DNA of 64,000 bases from the NCBI GenBank assembly GCA_902563885.1, contig CACEYZ010000002.1:1-64000 (forward strand), in the 5' to 3' direction. The position numbers and the translations under genes are program-made. The stretch's first letter is position 1, and each line of letters starts with the position of its first letter. The stretch is from an uncultured SAR86 cluster bacterium. Its GTDB lineage: Bacteria; Pseudomonadota; Gammaproteobacteria; Magnimaribacterales; TMED112. Below are positions 59,844 to 64,000 of this stretch, piece after piece. The notes under the pieces are model-generated. The model was not told the origin of the DNA. It was given only the letters and a program-made list of their open reading frames with translations, and did not search any database.

Positions 59844-60572
59844 ATGAAAATATTTCACATACCTGCTTTTACAGATAATTACATTTGGTGCATTCAAAAA
59901 AATAATAAACTCGCTGTAGTAGATCCTGGAGATTCAAAAGAGTTATTAAATTTAATAAAAGATAATGATTTAATTTTAGAGGATATCTTGATAACACATC
60001 ATCATTTTGATCATACAGGTGGACTTGAGGATCTTCATAATCTAGTAAATGGAAACATTTTTGGTCCTAAGGAAAGTAATAAGTTTATAAATAAGTTTGT
60101 ATCAGAAAATGATGAAATAGAAGTTCTAGGAAACAAATATAAAATTCTTGAAACACCTGGGCATACTTTAGATCATATAAGTTATTATTCAAAAGATATT
60201 AATTCAGTTTTTTGTGGGGACACACTTTTCTCGGGTGGATGTGGAAGAGCTTTTGAAGGCACATATGAACAACTGCATAATTCAATACAAAAGCTTAATG
60301 GTCTTCCAGAAAGCACACTTATTTATGCTGCACATGAATACACAATTGCAAATTTAGAATTTGCTTATTCTATTCATGCTGACAATGCGATCATTAGTCA
60401 CCTCAACAAAGCAAAAAAAATGATTTCAGATAATGAAATTACCCTCCCAACAAAACTATCATTAGAAAAAAAAATTAATTTGTTCTTACTTGAAAACAGA
60501 CCTGAACACACAAAATTATTATCTGATCTTGATTGGTTCAAAGAGTTACGAGAAAGGAAAGATTCCTATTAA
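59844..60572 (+). CDS. gloB: Hydroxyacylglutathione hydrolase (glyoxalase II)
   Basis: Splits S-lactoylglutathione to lactate and glutathione. Metallo-beta-lactamase fold with THHHFDHTGGL, ETPGHTLDHISYY, FCGDTLFSGGCGRAFEGTYEQLHNSI and YAAHEYTIANLEFA, which includes the glutathione-binding segment. The C-terminus FLLENRPEH...FKELRERKDSY matches GloB. It is divergent from rnhA, as in many gammaproteobacteria, and convergent with TBDR 4 across a shared terminator. Confidence 0.94.
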   Translation: MKIFHIPAFTDNYIWCIQKNNKLAVVDPGDSKELLNLIKDNDLILEDILITHHHFDHTGGLEDLHNLVNGNIFGPKESNKFINKFVSENDEIEVLGNKYKILETPGHTLDHISYYSKDINSVFCGDTLFSGGCGRAFEGTYEQLHNSIQKLNGLPESTLIYAAHEYTIANLEFAYSIHADNAIISHLNKAKKMISDNEITLPTKLSLEKKINLFLLENRPEHTKLLSDLDWFKELRERKDSY

Positions 60573-60600
60573 AAAAAAGGCCTCCAAAAGGAGGCCTTTA
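60571..60600 (-). terminator. Terminator after TBDR 4
   Basis: Ten-bp stem AAAGGCCTCC/GGAGGCCTTT (60576-60585, 60590-60599) with loop AAAA. The run of eight As on the plus-strand left side gives a U-run for minus-strand transcripts, so it serves the TBDR; it may also stop gloB transcripts. The TBDR stop is 16 bp upstream. Confidence 0.8.
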
Positions 60601-60615
60601 AAGTACATAAAACTT

Positions 60616-63564
60616 TTAAAAGCTATATGACACGCTTACATTGATATATCTTCCAACAAAATCATAAGAGTTCTGAGGAGTGTTGATTTGTGGATCAACG
60701 AAACCAAATAACTGCTTATAATAGTCGGGTTCTTTATCAAATACGTTTGTTACAGCAAGATTCAATCTTGTATTTTCATTATAATCGTATGCGACACTTG
60801 CATTGTGATAATAATAATCTGGAATTGAATAAGCTTCCATAAGCCTGTCAAATAAAGCCGGATCTGTAGGACCACCATAGAAAGGATCTTCAGTAAAGAA
60901 ATCTACTGTATCCTGTCCTGGTGAAATACCACTCATGAATCTTGTCATCCATGTTGCAGTCCAATCTCCATTTGAGTAAGTGAATATTCCGTTAGACCTA
61001 TCTCTAGCAAAACATGATTCACCAAAATCATAGCATTGACCAACATAGTCATCACTAACACCTGAAGCATCAACTGTAGTATTTTCAACAAGGTGAGTCC
61101 ACTGTATTTGTGCTCTTAATGAACCACCAACAAACGGCAAGTCATCAAAAGTAGCAGTTGCAGAAACATCGTAACCTTCATAATGGTCAACAGAATCACT
61201 GTTTACATTGAGCGTTTCAACAGAAACCACATCTCCACCAGAAGGTCTAGAGATTCTTCCACAATAATCTAGATCTGCATCTCTGTAACATCTTAGTAAA
61301 GTATTTAAAACACCAGACCCAACAACTGCATTTCCTACATCTAGCTCAAAATAATCAATAGCTAAAGCCACATTAAATGGCTCAAGCAGTCTAAATGATG
61401 GCTGATAAACAAGTCCATAAGTCAAACTTTCTCCAGCTTCGGGAGTTAAGTTAACGTTACCAACTGATAAGGCAAGGATTTGGTTATTAGATGTTATCCA
61501 TGTAGATGTATCAAGACCTGCAATTGCAGCACAGTTTGTAGTTAAAGCTGCAGCTGTTGCAGGATCCACAGAACTTACGTATGCGGAAGTACAAACATCA
61601 ACATAAGTTGGGAAGCCTCCGCCCCCACCAAAGTATAGGTTTGATATTGTAGGTGCTCTGTAAGAAGTAGAATCTGTGCCTCTAACTGTTAAATCAGGAT
61701 GAGGCTTCCAAAATACTGAAAGTCTTTCTACATTATCACCTTCAAAAAGGTCAAATTCAGACTGTCTACCAGCAAATTCAACTCTTAGTTCTTCTGCCAA
61801 AAAAGTATCTGAAAGTATTGGTACTTGGACCTCAAAATATGCATCCTCAGAAGTATATCCACCTGCTGTGGAAAGTCTTGGGTTACCAGATGAAAGACCT
61901 GCTTCAGTCAAACCATCAACATTATCCTCACCATATAGCTCAAACTTATCGAACCCAAATGCCATCGCAACTGGACCTGCAGGAAGATCAAATAAAGTAA
62001 CGTTACTTACATTAAAAGCATACTCATCGGCTTCTGTAAGCAACTTATCTTTTTTGTTGTACCTAATGAAGTCACCAGCCGCTTGCGTAATACTACCTGG
62101 ACCAAACATATTTAACGGCACACAACCTAATTGTCTTGCAAGTGGGTCTGCACATCTATACTGCTGTCCATCGTATCCAACAACACCTGGACCGACTTCT
62201 GTTGTTAAAGCTTGCTCCACTCTGTACATATCAATGTAGTTTTTGGTTTCATTACCAGAAGTGAACCTGTGAACAACGGAATAAGCTTCCCATGAAGCTC
62301 CATCCAATCCTAAGAAATCCAGATCACCAGATGCTCCTACGACTATTCTCAATGTATCAGCTTCTTGGGAGAAAAGTCTTGGCCCTACATCAAGCATTCT
62401 TTTTCTGTATGTAAATGATTCGCCTAATGGGTTAAATGCGTTATCAGCAGGAATTGTTAGACCATATGTTACCTGAGCACCAGCACCCATTGGAACAGGA
62501 GCCATTTGTAAGCCTGATAATCTCTTGGAATACATAATATTGTAATCTAATGTAATCCCAGCGTTTGTTTCATATTTTCCATCAGTCATAAATTGGAAAT
62601 TTTCTCTATCGCCTAGAAGTTCCATGTATTCACTATAGTTATACATACCTCTTCCTGTCATGTTTCCACTATTAGAACCAGAAAAGTCCCAGAAACCCCA
62701 AGGCTCAACTTGTCCACCAGCGTTGTAAATTGTTTGGGATCCAGTTGAAGTGTAAAATCTACCAGACGGTATAAATGACGAAGCTCCACAAGATGAATCA
62801 TTATTACCTACGTTATCACCATAGTCTCCGTGACCGCCCACTAGAGCTTGAACATACAGCATATAGTAAGGCTCTAATCTTGGGCAGTGAGAAAAATCTC
62901 TCTCATTCATGCCTAAAGAATCATTTTGATACCAACTTATAGCAGTAACGTTGCTTGATCTTTCACCACTAGTACCGAACGCGAACGAAAATTCTGAAGA
63001 ATTCGCATCACCTTGTGCTGAGGAACCAGTAGAACCAAAGAATTCAGAACCTTCAAATTCTCTAAGCTTAACGTTAATAACACCAGAAACGGCATCAGAA
63101 CCATAAACAGCTGCGGCTCCATCTTTAAGAACCTCAACTGACTCTATCATGGCTAGAGGGAATATCTGAAAATCGACTGCGTTACCGATACCAGTACCAG
63201 TTGGCGCTACCCTTCTACCATTTATAAGAGTTAATAATCTTCCTGAACCAGCACCCCTTAGGTTAACTTCAGTTGTACCTGAGTTACCATTATTAATAGA
63301 TCTTTGGTTAGAAGCTAAATTAGCTGAAGGTAATTCTATCAGGTAATCTCCGATATTATTCTTTCCGGAATCCCTAACCTGTTCAACAGTTATTACCTCA
63401 ACAGGACCTACAGATTCATAATTGCTTGTTCTCGCAATCCTAGAACCTGTAACAACAACTTCCTCAACATCATCAGCTTCGTCTTCGTCTTCTTGTGCAG
63501 AAACACCAAAAGATACTGATGTAAGCATGAGTAAGCTTAATAAAAATTTTAAATATGTACTCAT
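60616..63564 (-). CDS. TonB-dependent receptor 4
   Basis: Outer-membrane receptor, ~982 aa. Signal peptide (MSTYLKFLLSLLMLTSVSFGVSAQ), acidic linker, TonB-box-like EEVVVTGSRIAR, plug (GPVEVITVEQVRDSGKNNIGDYLIELPSANLASNQRS, EVNLRGAGSGRLLTLINGRRVAPTGTGIG, MIESVEVLKDGAAAVYGSDAVSGVINVKLR), barrel ending YINVSVSYSF with a terminal Phe. The start is MSTYLK at 63564, which has the strong SD GGAGG; the frame reaches to 63648 without family support. No peptidase, glycosidase or transporter lies beside it, so the ligand cannot be guessed. Confidence 0.93.
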   Translation of the reverse strand: MSTYLKFLLSLLMLTSVSFGVSAQEDEDEADDVEEVVVTGSRIARTSNYESVGPVEVITVEQVRDSGKNNIGDYLIELPSANLASNQRSINNGNSGTTEVNLRGAGSGRLLTLINGRRVAPTGTGIGNAVDFQIFPLAMIESVEVLKDGAAAVYGSDAVSGVINVKLREFEGSEFFGSTGSSAQGDANSSEFSFAFGTSGERSSNVTAISWYQNDSLGMNERDFSHCPRLEPYYMLYVQALVGGHGDYGDNVGNNDSSCGASSFIPSGRFYTSTGSQTIYNAGGQVEPWGFWDFSGSNSGNMTGRGMYNYSEYMELLGDRENFQFMTDGKYETNAGITLDYNIMYSKRLSGLQMAPVPMGAGAQVTYGLTIPADNAFNPLGESFTYRKRMLDVGPRLFSQEADTLRIVVGASGDLDFLGLDGASWEAYSVVHRFTSGNETKNYIDMYRVEQALTTEVGPGVVGYDGQQYRCADPLARQLGCVPLNMFGPGSITQAAGDFIRYNKKDKLLTEADEYAFNVSNVTLFDLPAGPVAMAFGFDKFELYGEDNVDGLTEAGLSSGNPRLSTAGGYTSEDAYFEVQVPILSDTFLAEELRVEFAGRQSEFDLFEGDNVERLSVFWKPHPDLTVRGTDSTSYRAPTISNLYFGGGGGFPTYVDVCTSAYVSSVDPATAAALTTNCAAIAGLDTSTWITSNNQILALSVGNVNLTPEAGESLTYGLVYQPSFRLLEPFNVALAIDYFELDVGNAVVGSGVLNTLLRCYRDADLDYCGRISRPSGGDVVSVETLNVNSDSVDHYEGYDVSATATFDDLPFVGGSLRAQIQWTHLVENTTVDASGVSDDYVGQCYDFGESCFARDRSNGIFTYSNGDWTATWMTRFMSGISPGQDTVDFFTEDPFYGGPTDPALFDRLMEAYSIPDYYYHNASVAYDYNENTRLNLAVTNVFDKEPDYYKQLFGFVDPQINTPQNSYDFVGRYINVSVSYSF

Positions 63565-63648
63565 TACATCCTCCGAGTAGAGTTCATTAGGCTTTATGAT
63601 ACAGTTTTTTTCATTTTTTGACACCTTGTTGTCATCAAAAAGGTGCAA

Positions 63649-63694
63649 AAAAATACTTATATTTGAAATTTTATTGGAAATATTAAGTATTTTT
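63649..63694. repeat. Long inverted repeat between TBDR 4 and fabI
   Basis: Perfect 11-bp arms AAAAATACTTA (63649-63659) and TAAGTATTTTT (63684-63694), with further partial pairing inside. A second pair, CACCTT/AAGGTG (63622-63627, 63640-63645), lies just left of it. Both fall in the divergent promoter region, so an operator or an RNA hairpin upstream of fabI is possible. Confidence 0.55.
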
Positions 63695-63736
63695 GCCGTT
63701 TTTACGAGTTGGCAAAGAAAAAAAGAAAAATTTCCG

Positions 63737-63742
63737 TATAAT
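63737..63742 (+). promoter_or_regulatory. -10 of fabI
   Basis: Perfect TATAAT, then TAGCAC (6 nt), then the GTG at 63749. No SD is present. A TTGGCA lies 22 nt upstream of the -10, too far for a usual -35. It fits the leaderless pattern seen at bfd, bfr and rnhA, and supports the GTG as the real start. Confidence 0.65.
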
Positions 63743-63748
63743 TAGCAC

Positions 63749-64000
63749 GTGGTTAAAAACAAAAAAATTCTTATAGTTGGTCTGGCTAATAAATACTCTA
63801 TCGCCTCCTCTATAGCCAAATCTTTACATGAAAACGGAGCTGAACTAGGGTTTAGCTACCAAAATGAGAGGTTTGAAAAATTTATCTCTTCTTTTGCTGA
63901 GGAAAATGGCAACGGCTTTACAAAAATATGTGATCTCTCAAATGATGTTGATATAAAAAAATTGATTGAAAGGTGCGTTAATGAATGGGGAAAAATTGAT
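63749..64000 (+). CDS. fabI: Enoyl-ACP reductase FabI (5' part, runs off the right edge)
   Basis: NADH-dependent enoyl-ACP reductase of fatty acid synthesis. The first 84 residues are visible: VKNKKILIVGLANKYSIASSIAKSL carries the FabI cofactor motif (Gly...SIA-x2-IA), followed by GAELGFSYQNERFEKFISSFAEE and CDLSNDVDIKKLIERCVNEWGKID, all in FabI order. The start is GTG, 6 nt after a TATAAT. The active-site Tyr/Lys lie beyond the window. Confidence 0.92.
   Translation, partial: MVKNKKILIVGLANKYSIASSIAKSLHENGAELGFSYQNERFEKFISSFAEENGNGFTKICDLSNDVDIKKLIERCVNEWGKID

Noticed and set aside
1-64000. Insertion sequences, toxin-antitoxin, secretion, restriction or phage-defence modules
   Set aside because: I looked for transposase, integrase, methylase, nuclease-helicase and small toxin pairs and saw none; the window is mostly housekeeping and nutrient-uptake genes.

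Overview
The window is a dense, AT-rich stretch (roughly one third G+C by eye) of a streamlined marine gammaproteobacterium. Several proteins read as clear gammaproteobacterial orthologues (NhaB, DusA, YadG/YadH, TatD, PdxJ, monothiol Grx with BolA, type II QueF, Bfd/Bfr). Short intergenic gaps, many 1-20 bp gene overlaps, four TonB-dependent receptors (TBDRs) and many secreted peptidases and glycosidases all fit an uncultured surface-ocean lineage of the SAR86 kind. That placement is inference; no rRNA gene is present.

Layout. 1-9.4 kb: 3' part of RNase E, NudC, NhaB, DusA, MlaA, an Mrp-type ATPase, methionyl-tRNA synthetase split into a catalytic and a tRNA-binding ORF, and a thioredoxin-reductase-like ferredoxin reductase. 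9.4-12.2 kb: Bfd and bacterioferritin under two Fur-box-like palindromes, monothiol glutaredoxin, PdxJ and an FAD monooxygenase. 12.2-22.5 kb: a gamma-glutamyltransferase between two tRNA-Arg genes, an S9 peptidase, a TBDR, an EamA transporter, an exported amidase and an NTF2-like protein. 22.5-27.1 kb: tRNA-Ser and one tight operon moxR-vwa-yadG-yadH-queF. 27.1-31.2 kb: TatD, an RND/MMPL exporter, BolA and rhomboid. 31.2-37.9 kb: a glycosyltransferase group with a PlcP/LpxH-like phosphoesterase and an ELM1-family protein, which resembles the marine phosphate-starvation lipid-remodelling cassette. 37.9-49.5 kb: an exported isoaspartyl peptidase, then a beta-glucan (laminarin-type) locus: GH16 lipoprotein, TBDR, RraA-like protein, GH3, sodium/sugar symporter, glucokinase and a GH13 glucosidase. 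49.7-51.2 kb: thioesterase, SGNH hydrolase, DUF2061-like protein, tRNA-Ala. 51.3-57.4 kb: TBDR, SLC13 symporter and a GGT lipoprotein in one line. 57.4-64 kb: GltX, DnaQ, RNase HI, glyoxalase II, a fourth TBDR and the start of FabI.

Four patterns cut across these genes. (1) At six loci a -10 element ends exactly 6 nt before the start codon, which predicts leaderless mRNAs; the TBDRs instead have leaders with strong Shine-Dalgarno (SD) sites. (2) Metal-binding Cys motifs are missing from four otherwise well-conserved proteins (RNase E Zn-link, NudC zinc ribbon, Mrp CxxC, GltX zinc insert), while MetG keeps its zinc knuckle. (3) Every TBDR is followed at once by a strong GC-rich terminator; in two cases the next start codon directly abuts the terminator T-run. 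(4) MetRS is split into two overlapping ORFs. All functional assignments rest on motif and family recognition by eye; no database search was run.
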